Counted from the first letter of the stretch, positions 27,593-36,587 are shown. The stretch is DNA of 43,813 nucleotides from Gemmatimonadota bacterium (GCA_039715185.1 JBDLIA010000021.1:1-43813); one strand, 5' to 3'. The notes: a model not told the origin generated them from the letters alone. Translations and numbers: made by a program.

Positions 27593-28555
27593 TCAGACGT
27601 ACTCTGCGAAGACGAACTCGAACCGGTGGAACACGAGTGCGCCGACCGTCAGCGCGCCGACCGCGGACGCAGCCGCGTAGAGCAGGTACTCGGGGCTCCA
27701 CGCGATTACTTCGGCGCCACGACCGCTCACGACGGTGAGGGGCTGCAGCAGGTTGTGCCCCTCCACAACGGCCAGTCGGAAGCCTTCCAGAAGCGGGGCA
27801 AGCGGGTTGAGCATCATGATCTGCGCGCCGAGCGGCCCGAACATCGCCGGCTCGAAGAACACCGGCGTGAAGAAGATCCCGAACGTCAGCAGCACCTGCA
27901 CGATGTATTTGACGTCCCGGAAGAACAGGTTCGCGCAGCTCAGCAGCAGCGCCGTACCGAGTGTGAAGGCGAAGAGCAGCGCCGCCAGCAGCGGGATCCA
28001 CAGCAGGATTCCGAACGAGTACGCCACGCCCATCAAGGGCAGGGCGAGCAACAGCGCGATCGAGCCGACCGTCGAGTCGAACGACTGCGCCAGGACGGAA
28101 GCCAGCGGCAGCGCTTCGCGCGGAAAATACACCTTGCCGACCAGTTGGGCGTTGCCGGTCAGGCTCGTCGTCGCGAAGCCGATCGCACCCACGAAGAAGG
28201 CCCACGGAACCGCCTTCACGGCCATCCCGGCTATCTCACCGCCGTTGACATCGCTGCCCGAAACGTACGCCATCGCGTAGCGCACGAGCGCCCCGGCGAG
28301 GACTATCAGGCCCGGCATCAGAATGGCCCAGGCGAACCCCATGACCGCCTGCTTGTAGCGAATCCGCACGTCGCGGAGGGCGAGCTGGTAGGTCAGCTGG
28401 CGGTACTGCCAGGTCTCGGAGGCGATCTCGCGCAGCGTGCCGAACAGCCGGCGGCGAGGCGGGGACCCGCCCTCCGGCGAACCACGCGCGGCTTCAGCCA
28501 TTGCGGTCTCGGCGGAGTACCCGACCTGCGCATCGGGCGTAGATGTAGTAATCAC
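27593..28555 (-). CDS. Wzm-like ABC-2 permease of polysaccharide export
   Basis: This inner-membrane permease has 320 residues. A cytoplasmic N-terminus with an amphipathic stretch (YRQLTYQLALRDVRIRYKQA, typical of the TagG/Wzm family) is followed by six hydrophobic helices. The first is about VMGFAWAILMPGLIVLAGALV, and later NLFFRDVKYIVQVLLTFGIFFTPVFF matches the family. It is the expected partner of the Wzt-like ATPase at 19931. A GTG start at 28555 is used; ATG 28501 (MAEAARGS) would shorten only the unordered N-terminus. It is 18 bases after the lipoprotein stop. Confidence 0.92.
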   Translation of the reverse strand: MITTSTPDAQVGYSAETAMAEAARGSPEGGSPPRRRLFGTLREIASETWQYRQLTYQLALRDVRIRYKQAVMGFAWAILMPGLIVLAGALVRYAMAYVSGSDVNGGEIAGMAVKAVPWAFFVGAIGFATTSLTGNAQLVGKVYFPREALPLASVLAQSFDSTVGSIALLLALPLMGVAYSFGILLWIPLLAALLFAFTLGTALLLSCANLFFRDVKYIVQVLLTFGIFFTPVFFEPAMFGPLGAQIMMLNPLAPLLEGFRLAVVEGHNLLQPLTVVSGRGAEVIAWSPEYLLYAAASAVGALTVGALVFHRFEFVFAEYV

Positions 28556-28573
28556 TCGATTGGCACCCGCGGG

Positions 28574-29041
28574 TCAGGCGGCGGGAAGCGCGGTGATCAG
28601 AAGCACCAGGTCGTTGAAGTCGTTGTCCCCACCGTCCTCGAACTCGACCGTCCATTGGGGGAACTGGCCGACCGCGCGAAGCCCGGCATTGCCCCCCGCC
28701 CTGGCCGATTCGATCTGGATGGACACCGGAGTCCCCGCGGCGAAGGGTCCGGAAAACTCTCCCAGCACGCCCGGGCTCTCCGCGCAGCCGTCGGAGGTGA
28801 GCACCGGATTGGTCACCGCGGGCTTGGTGATGCGAACGGCGTTGCCGCTGACCATGCACTCGGTGGACAAGAGCGTCACGCGAAAACCGCCGGCCTCGGC
28901 CAGGATCAGGTCGCATTCCTGCAGCGATCCGTCCGGCTGGGTGCATTCCAGGCCGATCAGCGTTGGCCCGACCGGGTCGTCCCGGCAGGCGCCGAGCGCG
29001 GCCGCGGCCACGGCTACGAGCAGAATGGTCTTCTTCATCAT
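28574..29041 (-). CDS. Small lipoprotein with an acidic DUF4114-like C-terminus
   Basis: This exported lipoprotein has 155 residues. MMKKTILLVAVAAAALGAC is a textbook type II signal peptide with the lipobox LGAC, and the mature part begins CRDDPVGP. Internal Cys residues (ECTQ, QECD, TECM, GCAE) could form disulfides. The end, WTVEFEDGGDNDFNDLVLLI, contains the GGDNDFNDLV motif seen in calcium-binding DUF4114-type and secreted PEP-CTERM-type proteins. It is the first gene of an operon with the Wzm permease and a GT4, and has the best sigma-54 promoter in the window 89 bases before its start. Function unknown; a surface protein tied to glycan export is plausible. Confidence 0.82.
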   Translation of the reverse strand: MMKKTILLVAVAAAALGACRDDPVGPTLIGLECTQPDGSLQECDLILAEAGGFRVTLLSTECMVSGNAVRITKPAVTNPVLTSDGCAESPGVLGEFSGPFAAGTPVSIQIESARAGGNAGLRAVGQFPQWTVEFEDGGDNDFNDLVLLITALPAA

Positions 29042-29140
29042 GTTTTTGCTCTTGGATCTGGAAGATCGCTGGGCACCCGGTCCATCCCTTCCACAGATAG
29101 GGCATGCGGGCGTTCGTGCCCACTCGACGCCGCAATGAGA

Positions 29141-29156
29141 GGCAGAACCCGTGCCA
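29141..29156 (-). promoter_or_regulatory. Sigma-54 promoter of the lipoprotein-wzm-GT4 operon
   Basis: On the minus strand, TGGCAC-GGGTT-CTGC-C matches TGGCAC-N5-TTGC at 9 of 10 positions, with exact GG-N10-GC spacing. It sits in the 193-base gap between two same-strand genes. The predicted start is near 29130, giving a leader of about 89 bases. Repeats with GCAAAC (29187-29232) lie just upstream. Confidence 0.72.
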
Positions 29157-29186
29157 GTGGCGAACCGAGCGCCGGGTTCTCTTGCC

Positions 29187-29232
29187 GATCGCAAACATCG
29201 TATCCCGTTGCGGGTCATCGATCGGCGCAAAC
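29187..29232. repeat. Short repeats upstream of the sigma-54 promoter
   Basis: GATCGCAAAC (29187-29196) and GATCGGCGCAAAC (29220-29232) are near direct repeats. GTTGCG at 29207-29212 forms a dyad with CGCAAAC at 29226-29232. TTGC-CGATC-GCAA at 29182-29194 is another. They lie about 26-77 bp upstream of the -24 element and could be activator sites. Confidence 0.3.
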
Positions 29233-29234
29233 GC

Positions 29235-30689
29235 CTACTCCACATAGGCTTCCAGGCATTCAACCAGTGCGCTGGCCGCAGCCGCTCTGCTGAAAGCCTC
29301 CCGACCCGCGACCGGACCCGGTCTCTCGCCGGCGCACCACCTGTCGTAGAGCCCACACAGAAGCTCTGCGATGCCCGCGGGGTCGCCCGGGTCCGCTACA
29401 TGGGCACCGGTCCCGGCGAGCATGCGGGCCGGTGCGCTATTGGATCGTGCCAGAATAAGAGGCCATGCTTCGAACGTCAGATAGTCGTACACCTTCGCGG
29501 GTACCGCGAGGTCCTGTCCCCAAGGTAGACTCACCAGCACAGCCGCCCGCGCCATGAACCGAGCTGCGGCTTGCCTGTCCGCGGCCGGATGCAGGCGCAC
29601 AAGGTCCGCGACGCCAGCGGCGTCGGCGAGAGCCACAACCCAGTCCTCGCCAGGCTCGATCCGGCCCATGAACTCGACCCCGAATGTTTTCGGGCTTAGA
29701 GGCCGCACAGCGCGGAGTCTGGCGACCGCCTCGAAGAGGGGTGAGGGCGAACGGTCGCCGTAAATAGTACCCGCATAGGAGACGGTGAAGCGCCCTCGCG
29801 GTATCGAAGTGTGCGCGAGCTGGTCCCACCCGTTCCGAACCACCGTCACCTTGTCCCACGCCCACGGGTGCGCAGTCCGAAGCGCTTCGGCGGCGGGCTC
29901 GGTGTTGGCGAGCACCAAAGAAGCCAGTCGGACGACCCTCGCCTCTTCCCGGCGGGCCATGCGAAGCCATGCCGGACTCGCTACCGATTCGGACAGGAAC
30001 GCTGTTGCGGCCCATGGGTCTCTGAGGTCCGCTATGTAGGGAAGTCCCGTCGCGCCGGCTACGAGTCGCCCAGCGTCTTGAGTCCAGTGAGGGGGGGACG
30101 ACACGATCAGTGCCGAGTAACGGCTCGAGCGGCTCAGGCCAACCGCGACGTGCGCGGCTGCGCGCGCCCACGCTCTGCCTCTCGTTCGCTCGAGGCGCGC
30201 CCAAAATGCTCGCAGCCAACCGCGCGCCGACATCGGATCCCAACGGATATCGGCCACGGGGATGGCCAACGGGCGGCGAGTTGGGGATGGCGCTGTCCCC
30301 TCATGGCCAGGTTCACCACCGGCCAAAACCACACCGCCCCCAGCAGATGCTGCGCGAGGCTCGGAGGTAAGATCGCGCGGCCGTACGCCACGGTAGGCCT
30401 TCCAGATACAACGCTCCACGCGTGCCGCAATTGGCGTCGGGTCGGGCACTTCAATGACGCTCGTATCCGAGGGCAGTTCCGATAGAGACGGCGACGACAG
30501 ATCCGCGGATCCGTTCGCCGGTCGGGCGGTCACGACATCGACCCCCCAGCCGGCCCTGGAAAGGAGCGGCACCATCCGGCGCCACCTCAACGCGCCGATC
30601 AGGTCGCTCGGGGGAAAATGATAGCTAATCAGGAGCAGTCGCGGCCCACCAGATTTCCCGGCGGCCGCTTTCAGGATACGCTGCCTCAC
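29235..30689 (-). CDS. Glycosyltransferase family 4 (WbuB-like plan)
   Basis: This is a 484-residue GT-B glycosyltransferase. LLLISYHFPPSDLIGALRWRR is the typical opening of the WbuB-like GT4 group. YIADLRDPWAATAF (the RDPW motif), VVRNGWDQ, FTVSYAGTIYGDRSP and VSLPWGQDLAVPAKVYDYL follow in the donor domain. The insert between about 85 and 160 is long and Pro/Gly/Ala-rich. GTG 30689 overlaps the upstream GT4 stop (GTGA). It is the final gene of the long minus-strand operon starting with the CapK-like gene. It ends 79 bases before the sigma-54 promoter of the next operon. Confidence 0.88.
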   Translation of the reverse strand: MRQRILKAAAGKSGGPRLLLISYHFPPSDLIGALRWRRMVPLLSRAGWGVDVVTARPANGSADLSSPSLSELPSDTSVIEVPDPTPIAARVERCIWKAYRGVRPRDLTSEPRAASAGGGVVLAGGEPGHEGTAPSPTRRPLAIPVADIRWDPMSARGWLRAFWARLERTRGRAWARAAAHVAVGLSRSSRYSALIVSSPPHWTQDAGRLVAGATGLPYIADLRDPWAATAFLSESVASPAWLRMARREEARVVRLASLVLANTEPAAEALRTAHPWAWDKVTVVRNGWDQLAHTSIPRGRFTVSYAGTIYGDRSPSPLFEAVARLRAVRPLSPKTFGVEFMGRIEPGEDWVVALADAAGVADLVRLHPAADRQAAARFMARAAVLVSLPWGQDLAVPAKVYDYLTFEAWPLILARSNSAPARMLAGTGAHVADPGDPAGIAELLCGLYDRWCAGERPGPVAGREAFSRAAAASALVECLEAYVE

Positions 30690-31816
30690 GCCTCTCGATC
30701 CTCGTAGATGGCCGAATACTGCTCCACCATCGTGCCCAGATCGAACTCCCGGCGCACGCGCTCTCGCGCAGTCTCCCCATCGGCGCGCCTCTCCTCGGCG
30801 CCCTCCAGCGCACGAGACAGTGCTGTCGAGAGCGCGTCGGCATCACTCGGTGGCACAAGCCGGTGGGCCAGACCAGCCCCGAGAACGTCCGCGTTTCCGC
30901 CGACATCCGTCACCACGGGGCAGCAACCGGCGGCCATCGCCTCGAGCAGACTGATCGATGTCCCCTCGCTGTGGGATCCCAGGGCGAACACCGAGGCCTC
31001 CTCCAACAGCGACGCCACGTCGTCCAGCCAGCCCACGAAACGGATCTGGTCAGCGATCCCCGAATCGAACGCTCGCGCCTCGAGTGCAGAACGCTGGGAA
31101 CCGTCGCCTGCTACGATCAACACGGGCGGGCTCTCGCCCGAGTCGACTAGCGCGAGGCGGGCAAAGGCATCAATCAGTAAGTCGTACCCCTTCACTGGCT
31201 CCAAGCGTCCAACGCTGGCGACGATCCGGGCGTCGGAGGCTATCGAGAATGACCGGCGCAGCGCTCGCGTACCAGCACTGGCGACGCGCTTTGCCTCTAT
31301 CCCGTTGCGCACGACTCGGACACGGTCGCGGTCCACTCCGACTGCGCGGACAAGCAGCGTCGCCGTCTTTTCGGATACGGCCACCACTACGTCAGTGCGA
31401 CGCGATGCGACGCGGTCCAGACGGCGAGAAATCCACGGATCGGGTACGTGGCGACCGTGTTCGGTATGCACCAGTCTCGCAACACCGGCCGCTCGCGCCG
31501 CCTTAGCCGCCTTGTACCAGACCCCGCTGTGGGTGTGCACGACATCCGGGGCCAGCCTTCGGATCGCCTCCGCCAAGCGGCGCGGCCATAGCAGAGACGC
31601 CCGCTCCTGCCGCGGTCCGAGATGTACGGTTGCCGCGGACTCCAGGTCGCGGCCGAATCGGCCTACGTACTGAAGCGCCATGACATGACTCTCGAACCGA
31701 CGTTGATCCAGCCTGTTGACCAGATCCGCCAGGACGCGCTCCATTCCCCCGTAGTTCAGGTTCTGGATGATGTGCAGAACCCGGAGAGGCCCCTGTCCTG
31801 GGCGCGGGTCATTCAT
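30686..31816 (-). CDS. Glycosyltransferase family 4
   Basis: This is a 376-residue GT-B glycosyltransferase with VLHIIQNLNYGGMERVLADL (acceptor loop), DVVHTHSGVWYKAAKAAR, IVASVGRLEPVKGYDLLIDA and ALGSHSEGTSISLLEAMAAG, the E-x7-E pair. It overlaps both neighbours by 4 bases (the ATP-grasp stop upstream and the GT4 GTG downstream), so it is translationally coupled. Sugar specificity unknown. Confidence 0.92.
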   Translation of the reverse strand: MNDPRPGQGPLRVLHIIQNLNYGGMERVLADLVNRLDQRRFESHVMALQYVGRFGRDLESAATVHLGPRQERASLLWPRRLAEAIRRLAPDVVHTHSGVWYKAAKAARAAGVARLVHTEHGRHVPDPWISRRLDRVASRRTDVVVAVSEKTATLLVRAVGVDRDRVRVVRNGIEAKRVASAGTRALRRSFSIASDARIVASVGRLEPVKGYDLLIDAFARLALVDSGESPPVLIVAGDGSQRSALEARAFDSGIADQIRFVGWLDDVASLLEEASVFALGSHSEGTSISLLEAMAAGCCPVVTDVGGNADVLGAGLAHRLVPPSDADALSTALSRALEGAEERRADGETARERVRREFDLGTMVEQYSAIYEDREA

Positions 31817-33009
31817 GCGAACAGATCCCGCACCCAGCGGGCGCTCTCGGCGAGGAACGGCTTCGGATCTCCAACCCGTAGCACCTCCAGGCGAGTGCGG
31901 CTTCCTCTGCCACGGAGCTGTTCGCGCAAGGTCGCGGCTCCGACCGCAAAACTTCCCCGAATTCCGAACGTGTTACCGGCCCGAACCCTTGCGATCAAGT
32001 GGTCCACCTCGCCCCATAGCCAGCGCGAGCCCACATCCACAGCGTAGTGGGGTTCGACCTCGGGCCGGTTGCCAATCGCCCACTCAGCCAGCAGTAGCGG
32101 GAAATCTACACCGGCGTCGACGGCGAGTTGAAGCGAACCCCACAGTCGGGGGTTCACCTCCATGACGTGCGGAACTCCCATCGCCTCATCCAGCTTGAAC
32201 TCCACCATTGCGACACCGCTCCAGTCAAGTTCGGCCAGCAACGCGAGGGCAGACTCGCGCAGCTCCTCGGAAAGAGGGGCACTCTGCCGGTATACGCTTA
32301 CGCCACCGCTCGGCGGGCGTTCACGGATTCGGCGGTGGGCGAAAGTAGCCAGTACATCGCCCCGGTCCACCAACAGGAACACTCCCACACCGGGCCCCAC
32401 CACTCGCCTTTGAAGCAGGAGGGGAAATGCCGCAGCGGGCATCGCCGCTACGGATTCGGCCAGCTCGGCGGCATCTCGCGCATACTTCACGGAGAACTTG
32501 ACCCCGGGCTCCTCCAGCGGGCGAACCGACCGCGCGGGCTTGATGACGATGGGTAGTCCGAGGGCTGTCAACTCGTCGTCGCTCAGGGTCCTCGGTGCGT
32601 CCAGACAAACCGTGTGCGGCACGGCGATGCCGAGCCGCTGGGCGAGGCGGACGATCTCACCCTTGTCCGAAGCGCGTAGCACGGTCTCGAGAGGCGGAAA
32701 CGGAACCGAGGCGGGAGCCAGTCTGGACGGGTCTCGGCTCACCGCGAGGAGAGCAGCCTCGGAAACGGGAAGTACGACCGACGGACGGTACTTCCTCACG
32801 ACCTCGGTCAGCTCTTCGAGAAACCCGACGGGGTCGCGAAGAGGGGACCGGGCGGCATGCCGGGACGCCGCAAAACGAGAAGCGCCCGCCAGCGACCGCC
32901 GGGCCTCTGCGACCACTCGGACGGTCCACCCGGCGGCCCCGAGTGACCGGACCACCGCCAACGACGCGCGCTGCTCGCCGTCCGTGACGATTACGGACGG
33001 TTCAATCAC
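31813..33009 (-). CDS. ATP-grasp ligase
   Basis: This 398-residue cytosolic enzyme has a carboxylate-amine/thiol ligase fold of the CarB-like ATP-grasp group. A Rossmann-like pre-ATP-grasp domain (SVIVTDGEQRASLAVVRSLGAAG) precedes LRASDKGEIVRLAQRLGIAVP, LGLPIVIKPARSV (ATP-binding Lys), EPGVKFSVKY, VAMVEFKLDEAMG and PHVMEVNPRLWGSLQLAVDAGV, which carries the metal-binding E and N. It sits between a deacetylase and a GT4, with 4-base overlaps to both. In this setting it may attach an amino acid or other amine/carboxylate to a sugar or precursor. That role is inference; homologues have diverse substrates. Confidence 0.85.
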   Translation of the reverse strand: MIEPSVIVTDGEQRASLAVVRSLGAAGWTVRVVAEARRSLAGASRFAASRHAARSPLRDPVGFLEELTEVVRKYRPSVVLPVSEAALLAVSRDPSRLAPASVPFPPLETVLRASDKGEIVRLAQRLGIAVPHTVCLDAPRTLSDDELTALGLPIVIKPARSVRPLEEPGVKFSVKYARDAAELAESVAAMPAAAFPLLLQRRVVGPGVGVFLLVDRGDVLATFAHRRIRERPPSGGVSVYRQSAPLSEELRESALALLAELDWSGVAMVEFKLDEAMGVPHVMEVNPRLWGSLQLAVDAGVDFPLLLAEWAIGNRPEVEPHYAVDVGSRWLWGEVDHLIARVRAGNTFGIRGSFAVGAATLREQLRGRGSRTRLEVLRVGDPKPFLAESARWVRDLFA

Positions 33010-33905
33010 CGAAAAAGCCCCGCGAGCCGGAGGCGGAACCCCCGCGTACTCAACCCCGCCGCAACGTTCAAACGCGGCTCCTCGAAGGCGGTCCCGCGTT
33101 GCAACGAGGGCAGCCAGCCGCCGTCCACACGAAGCGCGCTCTCGTACCCGACCGCCCGCACCGCATCGGGGACATCCCGGGAGTAGAGGCCAAAGGGGTA
33201 CGCGAGCACGGGCTGGACCTGGAGTGCCTGTTCCTCGAACCAGTCGAGGGGTGCCCTCAACTCTCTGTCACGCGCGGCAGACGCTGCGGTCGCTAGATTG
33301 AGATGGAGCCACCCGTGAGCGCCAAGCGACATTCCCTTCAGCGCAGCGAATCGGGCAACCGAAGCGGCAGAGCCGGACCGCGCATAATCGGGCGTCTCGA
33401 CCCAGGTTCCTCCCCCCGCGATCCACATTTGCCGCGCCACATCCGGGTGCCCGTGGCCTTCCGACAGAACCCGGTCCCTCAGCTTGCCGTCGCCACCTGT
33501 CGCGTCCCACCATAGAGTGCGTCCGCCCAGAATGCCCGGTGCCACGAACATCGTCGCCGGGAGATTCCGCCTGACCAGCTCCTCCACCCCTACCTCGAGC
33601 GCGCCGGCGTAAGCATCGTCGAACGTGATCGCGACGCGCGGCCGGCCTTCGCTCGGCTCCCTTTGCAGCAAAGCCTCCGTCAGTGGTACCACCTCGCACT
33701 CAGCGACCAGGGCGTCGAGCTGGGCGCCGAACAGGTCTTGAGGGAGGTGCAGCGACCTGTCTCCCACGGGCGCTTCGCCTCGCGGCAGAATGTTGTGGTA
33801 CGCTAGAACAAGCGTCCGATCCCTGTGGCGGGCGCGACCGTATGCCGCCGGCCCCAGGTGGAGCAGGCCGGTCTCGAACGCTCGTTTGACGAATGATCTG
33901 GCCAT
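33006..33905 (-). CDS. NodB-family polysaccharide deacetylase (CE4)
   Basis: This metal-dependent deacetylase has 299 residues. The NodB core has VAITFDDAYAGALEV (D96/D97) and the metal histidines in GAHGWLHLNL (H197 and H201), with a further conserved-type LAYPFGLYSRDV near the end. There is no evident signal peptide; the N-terminus MARSFVKRAFETGLLHLG is amphipathic, so a cytoplasmic or membrane-associated site is likely. It probably removes N-acetyl groups from a glycan or lipid-linked precursor. Overlap of 4 bases with the ATP-grasp gene suggests a shared task, for example freeing an amine that is then acylated (inference). Confidence 0.9.
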   Translation of the reverse strand: MARSFVKRAFETGLLHLGPAAYGRARHRDRTLVLAYHNILPRGEAPVGDRSLHLPQDLFGAQLDALVAECEVVPLTEALLQREPSEGRPRVAITFDDAYAGALEVGVEELVRRNLPATMFVAPGILGGRTLWWDATGGDGKLRDRVLSEGHGHPDVARQMWIAGGGTWVETPDYARSGSAASVARFAALKGMSLGAHGWLHLNLATAASAARDRELRAPLDWFEEQALQVQPVLAYPFGLYSRDVPDAVRAVGYESALRVDGGWLPSLQRGTAFEEPRLNVAAGLSTRGFRLRLAGLFR

Positions 33906-33936
33906 AGGCCGCTCAGCCCCGCGCGGTCACGGCACG

Positions 33937-35340
33937 CTAGCGCTCGAGGATCCTTGCTCCCGCGGGTGGGCGCCGAAGCCCCCGCCGCCTGCCGCTAATC
34001 AAGTTCCCACGTTTGGCCGGCGGCGGCGGCGCGGCGACTGTCGTCAGCCCGACGACCATGGCGAGCAGTGAATACAGAAAGGCCGAATATGCGTGGGACA
34101 AGAAGAAACCGACCACGCAGTATCCAACGAGGCTGGCCGTGAGGGCCTGGCCAAGAGCACCAGCCGCCGACTGATCGCTTCCGGGCGGTCCCCGAGGACC
34201 TGCCAGGAGTCCCAGGCGGAAGGACCCCCGTAGCGCGATCCAGAGCATGGCCACGAACGCCAACAGGCCTCCGACGCCTAGCTCCGCACCAATCTGCACG
34301 AATGAATTGTGGGCCGCCGACCACTTGAACCCGATGCCGTACTCCTGCAAAGAAGCCCGCGCAGATACCGTCCCCTCGGCGACGGGAAAGGCCGCGACCC
34401 CCACCCCGGTGAGCGGGTTTTCGGCCATGTACGTAAGGCCCCTGGTCCAGACCTGCTTGCGACCCGAATCAGACTCCCAGTTGTAGTCCTCGGTGGGCGA
34501 CAGCATGCTCTCCATGAGCGACCAATACTGATCGCCGGCTACCACCAGGAAGAAACCGGCCAGCACCCCGACCGCCACCAGCCTGCGCGCACTCGGAATC
34601 GCGCGATAGGCGAGAGCCAAGAATACACCTACGGCGATCAGACCCAGGAACGCGCCACGCGAACCGCTCTTGACGATCGTCAACAGCGAGGCGCCCAGCA
34701 CGATCGCGGCGATGGTTTTGCGATAGGCAGACGAGCCCGGCCGAAGAAAAAATACGCCGAGGGGAAGACAACAGACGAGTAGCAATCCTACGTCATTCGC
34801 GTCGTAATAGAGAAGCCTGCCGAGACGCCCGCCGGTGTCTACGGTGAAACGCGTTGTTATGACGTACGCATAGAGCGCTGCGCCGGCGAGGTGCACGAGT
34901 GCCAATCGCTCGATGTCCTTCCAGGAACGGACCGCGTAAACGAGCAATGCCGACAGCAGGAGGGTCTTGACGTGATCCTGAAAAATGAATCGAAAGCTGA
35001 GTCCCTGATACAGGCTCGTCGGCACCGAGAGCAACATCAGCGCGAGTATCACGCCTGCCAGTCTGGCGATCGGATGTCGCGCCAAAGGCTCCCACCGACG
35101 CCCCGCTCGGGGCCCGAAGAGGGCCAATCCCGTGGCGGCGAGAATAGATACGGTGGGTACTTGCAGCGACCCGGCCAAAGGGAACAGGTCCTGGAGTCGC
35201 CATACGAACGCCAGGGTTGCGACCGCCACGGCGATTAGCAGCGGATCCCACCCCGTGGCAACCTGTTCTCCGGGAACGCGGCTGCGCCTGCTGGCCCCCC
35301 TTTGCCGCCTCTGCTCGCCGGCCACGACACGGCCATTCAT
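33937..35340 (-). CDS. O-antigen ligase/polymerase-like membrane protein (WaaL/Wzy_C family)
   Basis: This polytopic inner-membrane protein of 467 residues has about a dozen hydrophobic helices. The large periplasmic loop holds the family landmark AAHNSFVQIGAELGVGG, preceded by AENPLTGVGVAAFPVAEG, the signature region of WaaL/Wzy_C proteins. It either polymerises lipid-linked repeat units or ligates the glycan to an acceptor; sequence alone does not separate the two. The C-terminal tail is basic. The ATG overlaps the upstream GT4 stop by 4 bases, and the deacetylase follows after 31 bases. Confidence 0.88.
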   Translation of the reverse strand: MNGRVVAGEQRRQRGASRRSRVPGEQVATGWDPLLIAVAVATLAFVWRLQDLFPLAGSLQVPTVSILAATGLALFGPRAGRRWEPLARHPIARLAGVILALMLLSVPTSLYQGLSFRFIFQDHVKTLLLSALLVYAVRSWKDIERLALVHLAGAALYAYVITTRFTVDTGGRLGRLLYYDANDVGLLLVCCLPLGVFFLRPGSSAYRKTIAAIVLGASLLTIVKSGSRGAFLGLIAVGVFLALAYRAIPSARRLVAVGVLAGFFLVVAGDQYWSLMESMLSPTEDYNWESDSGRKQVWTRGLTYMAENPLTGVGVAAFPVAEGTVSARASLQEYGIGFKWSAAHNSFVQIGAELGVGGLLAFVAMLWIALRGSFRLGLLAGPRGPPGSDQSAAGALGQALTASLVGYCVVGFFLSHAYSAFLYSLLAMVVGLTTVAAPPPPAKRGNLISGRRRGLRRPPAGARILER

Positions 35341-36587
35341 GACCCCGCCCCCACCAACTCCCCGTTCAGTGAGACAGCCACCTTAGCGTAATCCTCGTGC
35401 ATGTCCTCGCCGATGGCGCTCCACGCATAGCGCTCTACTGCTGTTTCTCGCGCGCCGACCCCCAGCCGCATCCGCAGCTCCTCGTCCTCGGAAACCCGGA
35501 CGGCCGCTTCGGCGAATGCGGCAGGCTCATCCGCGACGAGGATGTTCCTCCCGTGTATCGCCTCGAGCCCTTCGCACCCAACGCTCGTGCTGACTACGGC
35601 CTTCCCCATGGCCCATGCGTCAAGAATCTTCAGCCGCGTCCCCCCCCCGACACGTACCGGCACGATGACACACGCCGCATCAGCAACATGTGGCCGAACA
35701 TCCTCTACGTATCCCGTCATCTGCACGCCCAACTCGGCATGGAGCTCTATCTCCCCGGGGGTCGCTCGGCCAACCCACGATACGCCTAGATTCGGACGCA
35801 AGCGGCGCACTTCGGGCAACACGTCGCGTGAAAAGAAAGAAAGGGCGTCCCGGTTCGGAAACCAGGACGTGCCGCCGACGAACACCAGGCCGTTCTCCCG
35901 GCCCTCCCGCGGCTGGAACGCGTTGACGTCCACGCCGTTAGGCACGACGCAGACGTTCGAGCCGGGAGCGACGGTTCTGAAGTGCTCCGCGTCCCGCTCG
36001 GATACGGCCACGTTGAGGCGTACTCGTGGACACCAACGAGCCTCGGCTCTTTCCACGAGACGACCCTGCCTGCGCATCACCTTTCGGGCAAGCGTGTTCG
36101 GCCCCCATTCGCTGCGGCGCACGAGCAGCGCGGATTCGACGTTGTGGTGAGCACAGACCGTCCGGTCGAGAGGCAAAAGCGGCAAGTATCTCACCAGGTC
36201 CAGGCTGTCGACGTGGACGAGACTGTACTCCTTCTCCCGGAGCAAGCGCGTGAGGGCCGCAAGAAACCGCCCCGAACTGTACGCGTATCGCGTGTAGGGC
36301 TGACCGGACGCGAGGCTGACCAGGTTGTCGAACCCGAAGCGCAAGCGGGAGTGCTCCTGGGGAATCGGAAAGGCCTGCACGCGAGCCAGTGGACCGAGGG
36401 CGGCCGTACGCGCCAATACGAGTGGGCCATCGGAAGTACTGCGGGTCCGCCAGAAGAATAGAGCGTCGACATCGTAGCGCTCGGCGAGTAGCCGGAGAAC
36501 GTTGTAGGTCCGAATAGCGACACCACTGTCGGGCGGATAGGGCAGCGTTTGGCCGAGAAACAGCAGCCGCGGTCGGTCAGCGCTCAC
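35337..36587 (-). CDS. Glycosyltransferase family 4 (resembles EPS/PEP-CTERM-locus sugar transferases)
   Basis: This is a 416-residue GT-B glycosyltransferase. Its opening LLFLGQTLPYPPDSGVAIRT resembles the sugar transferases reported from EPS/exosortase-type loci. It has CAHHNVESALLVRR, VCVVPNGVDVNAF, LVFVGGTSWFPNRDAL, ACVIVPVRVGGGTRLKILDA and WAMGKAVVSTSVGCEG. The classical E-x7-E pair is replaced by GGGTRLKILDAWAMG, as in that subgroup. It overlaps the CapK-like stop and the ligase ATG by 4 bases each. No exosortase is visible in the window. Confidence 0.9.
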   Translation of the reverse strand: MSADRPRLLFLGQTLPYPPDSGVAIRTYNVLRLLAERYDVDALFFWRTRSTSDGPLVLARTAALGPLARVQAFPIPQEHSRLRFGFDNLVSLASGQPYTRYAYSSGRFLAALTRLLREKEYSLVHVDSLDLVRYLPLLPLDRTVCAHHNVESALLVRRSEWGPNTLARKVMRRQGRLVERAEARWCPRVRLNVAVSERDAEHFRTVAPGSNVCVVPNGVDVNAFQPREGRENGLVFVGGTSWFPNRDALSFFSRDVLPEVRRLRPNLGVSWVGRATPGEIELHAELGVQMTGYVEDVRPHVADAACVIVPVRVGGGTRLKILDAWAMGKAVVSTSVGCEGLEAIHGRNILVADEPAAFAEAAVRVSEDEELRMRLGVGARETAVERYAWSAIGEDMHEDYAKVAVSLNGELVGAGS

